A DNA stretch of 44,261 nt from Pleurotus ostreatus/Saccharomyces cerevisiae fusant. Lineage: Eukaryota > Opisthokonta. Below the pieces are notes generated by a model. The model was not told the origin of the DNA. It worked only from the letters and a program-made list of their open reading frames with translations, and ran no database searches. This document shows positions 26,596 to 38,620 of this stretch, one piece after another (position 1 is the stretch's first letter; each line of letters opens with the position of its first letter). The stretch spans positions 1 through 44,261 of the forward strand of contig JAMQCK010000176.1 in NCBI GenBank assembly GCA_024196135.1. The letters are read 5' to 3'. The position numbers and the translations under genes were made by a program.

Positions 26596-28348
26596 TCAAT
26601 CACTCTCGACCTCCTCTTCGCCCTCTTCCTCGTTCTCCTCCTCTTCACTTTCCTCTTCTCCTTCGCTCCCACCGGCCTCGTCCATCGGCGCCCACTCCTC
26701 ACCCGCATCCTCCCCTTCTGCCTCATCACTCCCCTCTTCATCCTCCTCGTCGTTCACATCCTTCGCGTTCGGCCTTTTCCGCTTCCCCACCAACGCCGCC
26801 CCCGCGCCCTCCGCGTCGCCGACGCCGTCGGCGACCGTGACGCACGTAAAGCGCGTGCCCTTGGAGTCGTAGACCCCGGAGGGGTGGATCTCCAGTACGG
26901 CATCGTCTTCTGTGTCTTTTGAGGCCTTGGTCGACGCAGGTGCGGGCAACTCTCCGAGATCGTACGCATGTAGCTTGCCGTCGGAAGACACGGTGCAGAC
27001 GACGGTGGTCTGCGTGCCGTCTGGGAGGGCGAGGGCGAGCGTTTGGAAGGCTTTGACTCTGGAAAAGTGTTGAACGTCAGCTAACTTTCGGTCCGACACA
27101 TTTAGACAAGCAAGCTTCCGCATCTTAACTAGACCAGCCGAACTCCCAACCACACTCACCGATTCGCATGCCCCACCATCTTCGCCACGATCTTCGGTCT
27201 TGATTCCGGGTCGGCAGAGATGGAGTAGATGGACAACGTCTTGTCCTCCGCGCCGACGAGGAGGACCTCGCCCTCGCCGTGGACGCGGGTGCAGAAGTGG
27301 ACGTCGTGCACGCGGGAGGGGTGGTGGATGGTGTGGATGAGGGTCATGTCCTGGGGGAGGGGTGAGTATGGAGGCAGCAGAGGGTGGACAGTAAGGCGCA
27401 CCAATGTATACACATCAATGTCCGACCCAGATTGTACGATAAAAAGCTTGCCGTCTATGGACCATCGCACGACCTCTCCCTCTGTTGATATTCACATCAG
27501 CGCTCCATCCCATCCTCGTCCACGTAACCGATCACGCACCTTTCCCCATCTTCGTACTCGCCCGCCCCTTCCCCCGCATCAAATCCCACATCCTCAACGT
27601 CCTATCCTTGCCCACACTCAGAGCAACCTTGCCCGAGGGGTGCGCTGCCACACTGTTGACGCGTCCCTTGTGCCCTCGGAGAGCGCGCAGGACGACCCAG
27701 TCGCGCGAGCGGAAGAGGGCGAGGGTGCCGTCCTCGGAGGCGGAGAGAAGATGGGAGCGCGAGGGGAAGGAGAGGTGGGTGACGGAACCTGGGAAGTAAG
27801 GAGGTGTGAGTTAGCAAAGGTTGAAATGATAGGGAGATGGGAAGGTGTGTGGGTATGGGAAGCATGAACGCACCCTCATGATGCATAAGCCCCCCGATCT
27901 CCTTCCTCCTCCGCAGATCCCAGACCTTGATGATCTCGTCCGCGCTACCAGTCGCGAGCCACTTGCCACCTTGAGGCGACGCAGCGACAGCCTTAATACA
28001 CGACACATGCGCGGGGAAGATGAAGAGCGGCTTCAAATCGAACTTGTACTTCCTCTTCGAGGTTTCCGGATCCGCGAGGGAGACCGTGCCCTCGAGCCCG
28101 TATAGCAATTTTTCGTAAGACCCTGCGACGACTTTGAAGGAAGTAGGTAAGGGAGGGGGACCCGCCTCGTCGGACGTCGTCGCCTTGCCCTTCCCCTTGG
28201 ACTTCGTAGACGGTTCCTGCTTCTCCTCGCGCGCAGCGGGAGCCTTCCCCTTCGGCGGCGGTGATCTCGCTCGACCCTTCGTCCCCTTCGTCGGCGCTAT
28301 CCTCGCCTTCTTCACCGGTCGTGCACCGCTTTCTGTGAGGATACCCAT
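26596..28348 (-). CDS. MAK11/PAK1IP1-like WD40 protein (60S ribosome biogenesis)
   Basis: Nucleolar WD40 protein needed for 60S subunit maturation. A basic N-terminus leads into FKVVAGSYEKLLYGLEG, the diagnostic family start (human PAK1IP1 begins VAGCYEQVLFGF). WD repeats follow: FIFPAHVSCIKAVAASPQGG, LATGSADEIIKVWDLRRRKE with the characteristic GGLMHHEG, SVAAHPSGKVALSVGKDRTL, then VRWSIDGKLFIVQSGSDIDV and HANRVKAFQTLALA. The C-terminus is very acidic (Glu/Ser runs) after a KRKRP nuclear-localisation-like patch. About 5-6 introns. The start at 28348 is 146 bp from the divergent GatA start; the stop at 26596 is 250 bp upstream of separase, on the same strand. Confidence 0.85.
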
Positions 28349-28494
28349 GGTGGGTGGAGGGGTTCGTGGAGGGTGATGCGGTGGTCAAGAGCGCGGAATG
28401 GATGATCAAAAGAACAATGGGTTACCGATCAGGAATATGGACACGCGATCGAGACGCGATCGGTCCGGCTCTTGACCGTGACGTCGTCTGCACG
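28349..28494. promoter_or_regulatory. Bidirectional promoter, MAK11 / GatA
   Basis: The 146 bp between the divergent starts contains a tight direct repeat ACGCGATCG at 28443-28451 and 28454-28462 (11-bp period), each with the palindrome CGATCG. No TATA box is evident. Confidence 0.45.
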
Positions 28495-30740
28495 ATGCGC
28501 GCTTATGCTTATGTGGGACTGCGGCGCGTCGTCGTACCCCGCGGGGCGCGACACTTGTCCGTTCGCTGCCTTTCCACTGCTTCCGTCTCATGTCGCAAGC
28601 ACATAGAATCCAAAAATGCTGTAACGAACACGATGGTGTTCGTCTCGGAGGCACCAGCCGCTCAGCCAACACCCGGAACCAGGCTGCACGGCCTCCCTGT
28701 CGCGGTGAAGGACAATATCTGCACTCGTGATATGCCGACGACCTGCTCGTCTGCGATGTTGAAGAGTGCGTTGCTGGGCTGGCTGTACAAACCATGTTCT
28801 GACCGGTTTGCGCCATAGACTTCACGTCGCCTTTCGACGCCACCGTCGTGCGGTTACTAAAGGAGAATGGTGCAGACATTGTAGGAAAGACTAACTGTGA
28901 TGAGTTTGGCATGGGGTGAGCTGTTGCTCTACCCCGGGGGCACTCCTCTCATCCTGTCAAGTTCCCTCAACATCCACTCCGTCCACGGACCAGTCGTCAA
29001 TCCCTTCGAACCCTGGCCAGCAAAAGAAGAGGCCTTGGGGGTGCCAGAAGCATGGGTTCATCGCGGGAAGCGCTTCTCCGCCGGAGGTAGCTCAGGCGGT
29101 AGCGCTGCTGCTGTAGCTGCTGGGATGTGTCGCGCGTAAGGGCTTTACTGACAAAGACAATGGCCCTTCGGCTGACTATCACATTCATAGTGCACTCGGA
29201 ACTGATACAGGCGGTTCTATCCGCTTACCTGCGTCCTACTGCGGCGTGACCGGCCTGAAGCCGTCGTATGGTCTCGTCAGTAGGTCGGTGCCAGCCCTAA
29301 GTACTACCTGCCGCTCGCGCTTATAAACACCACAGATGGGGCGTCGTCTCCTACGCCGACAGCCTCGACTGCGTCGGCGTCCTCGCGAACGGGAGTCAAG
29401 ACGTGAAGGACGTCTTTGGTACGCTTCTCCATACCGCGAGTTACAGTTCAACCCTATTTACCTCACCTACTGCCAGACATCATCTCCGCCCACGACCCCC
29501 GCGACCCCACCTCCGCGCCCGTATCCGCCAGAACCGCCGCTCGCGAACAAGCTGAGGCGCGGATGGCGGAATGGCGGCGGCCAGGCAGTCACGAACTCAC
29601 CGGTTTGAGAGTTGGGGTACCGCAGGTGTGTATGGGACTTCTTGCTACTCGCCTAACATCCCTTCTGTCCCCCGAACCCCCTTCCCCCCTCACCAACGCA
29701 CCCTGACCACTCCACCCAGGAATACTTCCCCGCCTCCCTCGCCCCCTCCGCCCGCGCCCACCTCCGGCGCGCCCTCGCCACCCTCGCCGCCCACGGCGCA
29801 ACCATCGTCTCCGTCTCGCTGCCGTCAACGTCGTATGCGCTCAGTGCGTACTACGTGATCGCGAGCGCGGAGGCGAGCAGTAATTTGGCGCGGTATGATG
29901 GGATGCAGTATGGTGAGTGGGGGTCTCCCCCGTTGGCGCTTGAACCGGGAAACGATACATGCATCCCGGAAACGAAACCTGCATGCCGAGAAAGACCCTG
30001 ATGCTGTGAGTTCAGCCGTACTGATATGATCAACCTTAGGCACCCGCGCCACTCCCAAACCGGACACCGACACCACTAAAGTCTCCAACCTCTACGCCCA
30101 GACGCGTAGTGCGGGCTTCGGGAAGGAGGTCCAGAGGCGCATATTGTTGGGCTCGTATGCATTGAGCGCGGAGTACGTCCAATCCTCCTTGATACTTTCA
30201 ACTTTTCTTTCGCTAACAGCGTATTTCCACTAGTGCCTTCGACAACTACTTCCTTCAGGCACAACGCGTCCGCCAACTCGTCCGCGACGACTTCGACAGG
30301 GTGTTCGCGCTATCGAATGTCTCGCCGTCTATTGACCCGTACGTCGTTGTTCCTATGATCTTCTCGTGTTTCTGACCAAGTCCTCGACGATCCCCAATCA
30401 ATTGCACTAAATATTCGGCACCTTCAGTCGCCCCACCCAAAAATCAGACACCCCCGCCGTCGACGTTCTCTTGCACCTGTCTGCCGTCGACACCGCCCCC
30501 GAGCTCGGAGCGCCTTCGGACGCGCTCGATGCGTACGTGCAGGACGTGCTTACGGTGCCTGCCTCGTTGGCGGGGTTGCCTGCGCTGAGTGTGGCGCTCC
30601 CACCTCCACGCAAGACTAAAGACGAATCGGAGATGCCCATCGGTGTCAGCGTCGTCGGACAGTGGGGCAGCGACGAGATGGTGCTGGAGGTCGGCGGACT
30701 GCTGGAGCGGCTCTATGACGAGAATTTGGTGGATTTGTGA
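28495..30740 (+). CDS. Glutamyl-tRNA(Gln) amidotransferase subunit A, mitochondrial (GatA/HER2)
   Basis: Catalytic amidase of the mitochondrial transamidosome that converts Glu-tRNA(Gln) to Gln-tRNA(Gln). The Arg-rich start ([20 protein letters not shown]) looks like a mitochondrial presequence. The amidase-signature triad is complete: Lys in [12 protein letters not shown], cis-Ser in [17 protein letters not shown], and nucleophile Ser in [59 protein letters not shown] and the C-terminal [20 protein letters not shown] all fit the family. At least nine introns. The upstream in-frame ATG at 28354 would add a non-presequence-like leader and overlap MAK11's promoter, so 28495 is preferred. It converges with the F-box gene, 43 bp between stops. 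Confidence 0.9.
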
Positions 30741-30783
30741 GGTTTTTCTGGACGTGGAATGGAATGGAACAGTTGAACCTCTG

Positions 30784-32377
30784 CTAATCCGAGCCCACGA
30801 ACTCTGGAACCAACTCGCGCAGCCGTTCCAGGACGACCAGACTGCCAAAGCACTCCATGTCGACGAAGAAGAGATCCAGATCGAGCGACCTGAGCGAGCG
30901 ACCCGCCGCGCGGCGAGCCTCTACCATCTCGAGCACCTTCTGCCCGCGATAGCGGCCGTGCCCGCTCAGCACCAGCTCCTCCAGCATCGGCAGGGCTGCA
31001 GGTTCGCCGCTCGCCGTCCTCTCAGTCAGAGACTCGAAGAAGTTGTCCCAGAGGGGGTCGGATGGTTGTGTGTGCAGACTCAGCGAGCGCAAGCTGGAGA
31101 ACAATGGTATGTTTTCGCGTATGCCAGCGGGCGGATCGTGCAGCGTGAGCTCCTGCACAGAATCCCCGGCACGCTGGAGGAAGGCGAGTGGAGCAGATGT
31201 CGCCCATCTAGGAGCGCCGAAGAAAGGATGACTCCAGGTGAGATGAAGGGTTTGGAGTGAAGGCGCGACGATGGAGTCTAGGTATACGCAATCTCCAGCG
31301 TGAAAATGGGCGGCATGGATGACTCGCAGGTGAAGAAGTATCACTTTCTGAGGCACCTCCGGTCGCGAATGAAACATGTACGGCCGGAAGTTGTGCACCC
31401 AGCGTGTCAAATTCGGACATCGGTCCAAGAGGGCGAGACTCCAATCCGGCGAAACCGCAGTGTGTAGCTCCTGCAACTGAGCTAACGGCAGGGTATTCAA
31501 AGCTGGGGAGATGTCCTCGCCACCAAGTACATCCTTGATGATGAGCGTTCTCAACGCCGGGGTATTCCAAAAAGGCCTTGACGACCCCGTCGTTATGAGC
31601 TCAAGGTTGAGCACGTCTATGTCCAGCGTATGCAGTCGGGTGTACGAACGACCCTGTAGTAAACTGACCGGCTCTTCCCTGAGATCAACTGCTTGGAAAT
31701 GTCGCCATTGATCCGTATGCCTGGCCAGTATCCTGAGCAGATTCCAGCCTCTGCATCCTGTATCCAGGTTCGCGCGTATGGGCTGAGAAAGCGGGCAACC
31801 TTTCGTCATGCTCAGGCAGTACTTCAGGCGCTTCGCGGCCGGTCCGCGTTGTGACCAATCGTTGTAGGGGAGGTTTGTGAGCTTCATGTTCGACCATATG
31901 CGAGGACAGCTGTGCATGATCTCTGAAAACGCTCTCACTCTGATGGCTCCGCACGCGCATATCAGAGCACATACCACGCCATTGCTTGCAAACCGCGCTG
32001 ATGTCCAGCGGCGTACATTTATCGGGCCTGAGAGTAGTTTCCATACAGCTCCATTCAAAGATGGTCTCCAGAAGCTCGGCGGGGACTCGACGTATAGGCG
32101 CGACGTGGGCACGTTGCACGGCGAGCGCATGTCGTAGCTTCGACTCCACCGCATTCATGGAGTCCATCACCTGCTGTACGGCTTGCTTGTAGGTGTCGAG
32201 TTTGGCTAAGGAGTCCAGGGTTTCCTGTATGTACGACCGCATCGCACACTTCTCTATCGGGGAATTCGAAGGGATATGGCCATCGTTCAAAGGTATGTGA
32301 ACAGGGAAGACGATGCCGCGCCTGCATGTCGTACAGATGGTCACACTCGTAGACGATAACTGCTTGCGTACCTCCAT
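30784..32377 (-). CDS. F-box protein of the agaricomycete expansion
   Basis: Predicted substrate adaptor for an SCF ubiquitin ligase. Two exons, 32377-31975 and 31922-30784 (52-nt intron), give 513 residues. The N-terminus has a CTTC pair and a heptad-like coiled coil (DSLAKLDTYKQAVQQVMDSM), then the F-box: PIRRVPAELLETIFEWSC, PLDISAVCKQWR and, across the intron, EIMHSCPRIWSNMKL. The remainder is leucine-rich with spaced LRTLIIKDV, LEELVLSGHG and LRSLDLDLF motifs, suggesting a degenerate LRR fold. Large families of this layout occur in mushrooms; the target is unknown. The start is uncertain: an in-frame ATG at 32488 would add 37 residues. Confidence 0.82.
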
Positions 32378-32540
32378 CTCGAGATCGGCGATCAGCACGA
32401 TTGTGAGATGGTGATGCTGGTTCGGACGAAGGCGCGAAGGAGTGATATACACGTGCACATCCGTAGCTACACAGCACTCCGATTGCATTCGTCGATCCAG
32501 TCCTTGATGTTGCGTGACTTATCTAACCACTCCCGAAACT

Positions 32541-32773
32541 GAGCGTCTCTTGATCAGCCAGCTTCCGCTGTAATTGACGGACCCGCTCACCCAGTGCTCG
32601 TCCTCAACTCCGACTCCAATAGCTTTGTTTCGCCAAACTACTTTCTCAAAGAGCCGCACTACCACACTATACTCCCCACATACGATCCCAAGAACGTAGA
32701 CTTGCTCTACAAGATGATCCATCCTCAAGAGTTCGTCTTTGGGCTGCTCGGCATCAATTCAAAGCAACGTTAA
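32541..32773 (+). pseudogene. Coding-like open frame without a start (possible relic or orphan exon)
   Basis: The plus strand is open for about 76 codons to TAA at 32771-32773 with protein-like composition (SNSFVSPNYFLKEPHYHTIL, then PQEFVFGLLGIN). There is no ATG in frame and I recognise no family. It could be a terminal exon of a decayed gene, or chance. A shadow frame on the minus strand (32519-32728) is less protein-like. Confidence 0.25.
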
Positions 32774-32814
32774 TAAATTACTCCCTTGATCAAGATTCTT
32801 TTGATTTGCTCACG

Positions 32815-33120
32815 GTATTGAAGTAGAAGACAATGTCGCGATCCTCATTTCCCGTCATCACAAAGCAATCTTCACCTAGCTGCAGGCGTTGCTTCAGTTC
32901 TGTAGTTGCGGAGTGGTAAATCATCATGAATTCAGCCCACCTTGGTTACATAGCCTTTAGCGAGGACGACGTATCCTGTCATCAGTGGAAGAGCCAAGTC
33001 CTCCACCCATACGTACTCTTCTTCCTGGGTCAGGGTTGGGGAAGAGATCTCGTTCATGTCGTCCTCGAGCAGATGCAGTAAGCCGTCGCGTGCATTTCTC
33101 GACTCACAGCCCTTAACCAA
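32815..33120 (-). CDS. Hypothetical fragment, two exon-like blocks
   Basis: Two minus-strand blocks look protein-like: ESRNARDGLLHLLEDDMNEI with EEEYVWVEDLALPLMTGYVV (33120 to about 32960), then ELKQRLQLGEDCFVMTGNED with RDIVFYFNTV after a possible GT-AG intron. I found no confident start or family. On the opposite strand an overlapping frame (33056-33268) ends at a good GTAAGT donor, so the coding strand is itself unsure. It may be a partial or broken gene. Confidence 0.25.
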
Positions 33121-33340
33121 GCCTCAAGTCCCACGTCCCACCGTCCCGCCCAATTCCCACGGACAGTTCTTGGCCATTGCGCTCGAGCGCAATGGAAGTA
33201 AAGGAGCGGTCGAGATGATCATATGCAGGGCGGCTCCGTCAGTACGCCAGTACGCGCGGGCGATGTAAGTATGCGATTACTGTACAGGTTATTGACTTTC
33301 GCAGACCATCTCCCTCCTCCCCCTCCACACCTCTCCGTGC

Positions 33341-34649
33341 CTACCGCCCCGACATCATCCTCTGCAAGCCCGCTAGCACCTCCGGTGGAATTGGAGTCGA
33401 ATTATTCCGCAGGCTCGCAGCCATGTCCGCCGATATAGGTGTTGCGAACGCTCCTAGCAACTCTGGACCCCGGGGAGGATTTGGCGGGAATTTCTCTCTT
33501 ACTGAATCGTAGTATTTCTTGTACCCGTCCACTAGGAGCGAAGCCTGATTAGCACTCGTCCTCCCTGCACTCTCAGACCTTCGAAACACTCACCTTTCCC
33601 CTCCCTCAAGCACTTCGCCAGCTCCTTCTCGTATCCCGCCGCCAACTTCGCTGCCACCTGCTTGTTGGGCCCAAGATCCCTCGTAAGCACGTCCGTGATC
33701 TTCCCCCTGACGTCGAGCGACCCGATCTGGGATATGACTTGCAAGAACATCATGTAGATGTCCTGGTCATCAACGACTGTGTTGTCATCCTTGACGTATG
33801 GACCGCCTCTGCAAACGATTGTCATACGCAGAGCTGTGGGCTTGGCCCGCGCTTTGACGCCGTCGAATTGGGCGCAGATACTGCGAGGATAGTCGGGTGG
33901 CCCGGCGGCGTTGGCGAGCATGTTGCGGATGGTGGTGTCGGGGTAGAAGCCGGTCGATTTGAGCTGGATAAGGGAGATATTAGTCACGCACGTCGATAAT
34001 GCAAGGGCCGATGGACAAAAGATGGCAAACCGGTCAATCGTACTCACCAAGTATCGCCGTCGGACATTGCTGTTCTCTTTCGAATCCCTATTCTTCACTA
34101 TCTCAATCAAGAAACTAGATAATAATGTCAACGCCGGTCAGCCATTCGCAACCTAGAATTGCCTTCTTGCATACCTATTATCCACGAGGAACGTCTGCAT
34201 CACCGCGTCCCCGCGATTCAGCGCATTCAACGCGAACGCACCCCACGCCTCAAGCGCTTCGCGCCACTTGTCCGCCCACCTTAGAAGAGGATCCAATGAA
34301 TCGTTGTTCGCGAAATGATCTTTGCACGTCTTCTTGTGCTCCGGCCAGTCAGCCTTTTGGCAGTCGCGGGAGCAGTACCAGGCCAGCCTGAGCATCATAA
34401 GCGACTATGTTCGATTCGGGCAGAGAAGGGGCAGAGGGCGTCAAAGTGGCAGTGAAGATAGTCGGAGCATCGATTTCCGAACACATCGAGCAAGTATAGG
34501 GTCGTCCGCAGTCGAGGGGTACGTGATAGCCTCCTTACGCACTGGCACTTAGAGCATTTGCGCAGTTCTCCTGGCTTATTGCACTTCACGTAAGTGCATA
34601 GGTCCTTGGAGCCAGCAGTATATTTGAGCGAGTTCGACGAGACTGACAT
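33341..34649 (-). CDS. MYND-type zinc-finger protein
   Basis: The N-terminus (start 34649, MSVSSNSLKYTAGSKD) runs directly into a MYND finger: CTYVKCNKPGELRKCSKCQ, then after an intron YCSRDCQKADWPEHKKTC. The Cys and His/Cys zinc ligands of the family are all present. Downstream exons encode a helical region with no other recognised domain (DIYMMFLQVISQIGSLDVRG, KQVAAKLAAGYEKELAKCLR) and a short tail ending PPEVLAGLQRMMSGR. MYND fingers bind proline-rich partner peptides; such small MYND proteins are expanded in agaricomycetes and mostly uncharacterised. No SET domain is seen, so it is unlikely to be a SMYD methyltransferase. Confidence 0.78.
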
Positions 34650-34878
34650 GAGCTGGTGGAAGGTAGTGAAGGTTGAAGAAGAGACGCTGAACGATTCCCC
34701 GCATTCGAATCGGCTGTGCGGTCCGAATGCCGACGATGGGTGGCGGGTGCGCGCAAAATGGCGAGGGAACACAACGACCTTGCTGAAGGAAAGTCATTCG
34801 TAGCCCATTTCAAGGAGCGAGTTTGTGCTAGTAATACATTATGTCGCAGAAAGTTAGTCCAATGAACACGCTACCCGC

Positions 34879-36766
34879 CTAGTCGCTCCTCAAGGTGGCA
34901 GCCGCCTCTTGGAACTTGGACAGCGCATCCGCGCAATCCGGGTTTGTCGCCATCGTCTCGTAGCCCTTACCGAGCAGCGGCTCGAGCATCTGTACGACAG
35001 AAAGAGAAGCAGCAACACGCATGCCAAGTAAGCGACATGCAAGGAAGGAGTGAATGAGCGTCGGTCGTCAGCAGAGGTTCCAATTTCGCCACTCGATTTA
35101 CGCACCTTCGCGCGCTCCATTGCGAGAGGATGGGTCTGCACATGGTCGTGCCTATGCAGCTTCTTCTGCACGTCCTCCTCGATCTTCGCGAGGCGCTTTA
35201 GCATCCTGCGAGACGGTTAGGTGAATGACTGCCCTAGCGGGACGGTAAGACCTACTCAGGCGACGCTCTAGGGTCATAGCAAGCCTTCGCCATGAGCTTG
35301 AGGCCGATGATGTCCGCTGCGGACATGGTAAGTTGCAAGAAGGGACGTCTGCAACGAAGTATACCGCACCTTCAAACTCCTGCCCAATCGAATGCGGGAT
35401 CTCAGAGAAGACACCCAAGCCCCATGGAACCAGCGAGGCGAGCAGGCCAATTAGACCGAAGAAAGCGATGGTGTATGCGCCGACGCCCCAGTAGAGGGAG
35501 CTCGTGGACATGTTCTCGGCGCGGTGGCGGGCGACTACGTGCGCGATCTCTGTGGCGGAGACCGCAATTGAGCTCATGGAACGGTGTGTATAGACGGTCA
35601 GATATTGTACCATGTGACAAGACGGCGGCGAGGCCCTGCTCATTTTGGCAGATGGGAAGGAAGCCGGTACCGATAACGACGAGACCTGCGCAACGCAGAG
35701 CTCAGTACTTCACTTTCGAGGTGATGCCGGTGGACTCAGACTGACCGATGTCCGCATACGCATTCACGAACCGCTTGTCGTTCACCACAATCACGTCCCA
35801 CTCACCTGGAGCCTTGTCCGAGCTCGGCGTCGACGTCGTAGCCGCATACGGATCCGCCTCGACGAGGTCGGGGTTCCACAGTTCCCCGTCCTTGTTACCC
35901 GTGCTATTACCGGTGCTTCCGCTCCAGTCATCTAGCGGCACGCCATCCGACAATGGCTGGTCTCGAAGGCGGCCGAGTTGATTGGCGTCGAGGATGCGAG
36001 AGACGATACCGCGGATTTGTGCGGCGAGCGGGTGGTCGGCGGGGAGGATCTTGTTCTTGAACTGGGCGTAGGCGGTGTCGCGCATGACTTTGGCAAGCTG
36101 TGAGGAATATGAGGAAGGGGTGTGTGCGTTAGGTGTGGGATGTTGAGGAAGCAGAGGAGTCGGTGAGCAATGGTCAGGGAGGTGCGTATGGGTAAACGCA
36201 CCTTCTCTTCCGTCTCGGGCTTGACATTGATGAATCGTATGCGACCAGTCTCAGGTACCTTGTCAAGGCTTGGGCGCAAGTCAACGACAAGGCAGCATAG
36301 AAGAGAACATCACACACTGATTGAAGTAGTATGCAAAGCCTAAAGCGCCGACGCCCAGCGCAGAGAACAGCCAGAATCTCGCTGCCTTCCGCACGTTGAT
36401 GATCACAACTGTTGGCACTTGCTTTGGATCAGGTCCTTGTCCTGGTGAAGCTGCTTCGCCACTCTCAGACTTCTCCGACTTCTCCTTCGTCTCTGCGTTC
36501 TCCTGCGATCGAGTGCTCTCCTCCAATCTACGTGTATGTTCTGCGCTGCTTGACCCTTCTTTGCTATCGTCTTTCTTCTTGTCAGCATCGACAGGAGGTT
36601 TTTGCTCGCTCCATCGTCGAGGTGAGGAGTAGAAAGTGCGACAACAGCAGCAGATCCGTCCCGGAGGGACTGCGATCCGTCTGGAGGGTGAGGTTGCATT
36701 CGCTATCAAGGTAGATGCTGCTCTCTTCAAGGGAGCTGCTCTCCGGAGGGGGAGACGACCCAGCAT
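34879..36766 (-). CDS. OMA1-like mitochondrial metalloendopeptidase (M48)
   Basis: Inner-membrane zinc protease for mitochondrial quality control. An Arg/Ser/Ala-rich presequence (MLGRLPLRRAAPLKRAAS) precedes a charged linker and a membrane helix (FWLFSALGVGALGFAYYF). Then come SGRIRFINV-like sequence, EWDVIVVNDKRFVNAYADIG, and TGFLPICQNEQGLAAVLSH joined across a 61-nt intron (35550-35610) to EIAHVVARH, forming the HEIAH zinc motif. Further exons give EFEADIIGLKLMAKACYDPR (third zinc ligand region) and DVQKKLHRHDHVQTHPLAME with a C-terminus ending in LRSD. An in-frame ATG at 36850 would extend the leader by 28 residues. The C-terminal exons alone look like an unrelated small membrane protein; the joined frame shows they belong here. 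Confidence 0.88.
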
Positions 36767-37003
36767 GATTGCGAGCGAAGGGGAAAGACGGGGAAGATGG
36801 TGGGCGGGAGTAAACGCGGAAGACGTCCATCGCGGCGGCGCGCCGAGCACGACGCGTCTAGACTCGCTACGTCACGCGAATCGTGAAGATTCGCGAACTG
36901 ATCCCGATGATGTCAAAGGGGCGGGGCCCCGGATAGCTTTATGGCCGTCTTGCGTACGAACCTGAACACAACTAGGTAGTTATATATCGTCAAGCGCTAC
37001 CCA

Positions 37004-38620
37004 TCAAAACCCTTCGTCATCCTCGTCTTCTTCCTCTTCCTCCTCGTCCTCTGAATCCTCCTTATCCGACACCTCCAGCACGATCGGCTCGGCTGCTCCC
37101 CCATTGCCCGAACGTAGCGACCTTCTTTGCGGCTGAGCATCTGAAGGCGCGTTCCTTCCCAGATATTCCACCGCCGACTCGCTGTCCTGCGCGGCGGGGG
37201 CAGTCTTCTTGGCCGCTGCTTTACGCTTCTTCCTAGGTCGTGCGGGTCCTTGCGTGCTCTTGCGCTTTGCCGAAGGAGGCTCGGGAGCGATACGATGCCC
37301 GGCCTTCTCCGCGTCGAGGAGCTGCTGAAACCAGCTCTCATCGAAGTGGTGGAACTCGAGAATCGTGAAGGACATGATCAGCCGACCGTCCAGAAAGGCT
37401 GCCGAAATCCCCTGCTCCGTCAGAGCCATATGGTTGTAAGGCTTGCCCTCGCGCGCAGCGTCTGCTGCGTTCTGCGCGTCCCGCTGTGCGACCCTCCGTC
37501 GACCCCAATCCTTGCGAACATAATCGCGAGCGATGGCCGTGAGACAGCGCCGAGGTATGCGCGACATCTGAGAGTAATCCAGTGTCCCGTGCCTCCTGCA
37601 AGAGTAATGCCCACAGTAGCGCCACGCATTGGGTTGCTTGTCTCGAACGATTACGGGCAGTTTCTCAGAGCGAACGCTGCCACCACCGAACGCGATACCA
37701 TGTTGCCCGGGGCCCTCTGGGAGTTGAGGGTTCCAATCTGGAACATACGCGGCACTGAACAGCTCGTCAATCGCTTCGCGCACGACACTTGGTTATGCGC
37801 TCACTAATCGTTCTCTTTCCCGCGATTAGGGAATGTACTTTGGTGGCTCCCTCCGAATGCCTACAGTACGTGAGCGAGTGTATTCGGGATAACCGATACC
37901 ATGGCCTTACCCAGCTCACGACTTCGCGCCTGAAGAACCTGTGGTGTAGAGGGTGGGATATGTCGCCGACGGGGCCGAGCTTCAACGCATCGAGGTCCCA
38001 AAGCGTGTCCCCATTCTCCGGCTTGGTGAGGGTGACTTCGATAAATTCCTCGTGTTCGACTCCGTCATCGTCCTCCTGCTTGATGGTGACCGAGACCGTA
38101 GCAATCTCCTGCGCCTCTTGTTTCTCGCGCTTGACTCTCGGCTTTGAAGTTTCGTTCACAATCTCCTCCTGGTACTTCTGCTCGATTTCGTCCTCGGGTG
38201 TGAGATCGAACTGAGTGGGTGGCGAGTCGGCGCATTCGCTCCTATGGTCATTCAGCTGCAGCTGCTCGGGTGCATCTGAAGCAGCTGGCGCGTCGTGCGG
38301 AGGAGTGTCAGAGGAGCGGTGAGGATCGGGGGTGGAGAGTTCGGTGCTGCCGCTTTCGCGCTTGACGGGATGAAGTATTCAGAGATAGAACGGCGAGGAG
38401 CGATCCCGATACGCACTACAAGGCGCCACAGCTCTTCCTCATATGCACGAGCTTCCGCAGCACTGGCAGCGTTCTGCGCCTCGATACGTTCTTTCTGCTC
38501 TTCCCAAGTTCGTATCACGAAGTCAAGTTTCTCTCCAATTCGCAGAAGTTCCGCCTTCAGAGCGTTCTTGCGCGCCACAACGGACTGCGCATGTCCTCCG
38601 TCTTTCGGCAGTTTGACCAT
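37004..38620 (-). CDS. DUF6697-like basidiomycete protein, copy 1
   Basis: Function unknown. The N-terminal exon is a coiled coil (ALKAELLRIGEKLDFVIRTW, EEQKERIEAQNAA). A linker with a conserved LWDLDALKLGPVGDI motif leads to a globular domain containing NPQLPEGPGQHGIAF, LPVIVRDKQPNAWRYCGHY, IARDYVRKDWG, FLDGRLIMSFTILEF and SWFQQLLDAEKAGHRIAPEP. The tail has bipartite Lys/Arg clusters (PRKKRKAAAKK) and ends in a long Asp/Glu run, implying a nuclear location. From memory this resembles the agaricomycete DUF6697 domain; I hold that name with moderate confidence. It is the downstream member of a head-to-tail pair, 214 bp from copy 2. Three or more exons; internal boundaries approximate. Confidence 0.68.

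Noticed and set aside
31938..31974. A 37-nt intron or frameshift in the F-box gene
   Set aside because: Using the later TTTTCAG acceptor gives a normal 52-nt intron and restores the F-box consensus (WREIMHSCPRIW).
34879..35580. Separate small membrane-protein gene
   Set aside because: Joining across the 35550-35610 intron restores the OMA1 HEIAH motif and third-ligand region, so it is the C-terminal half of OMA1.
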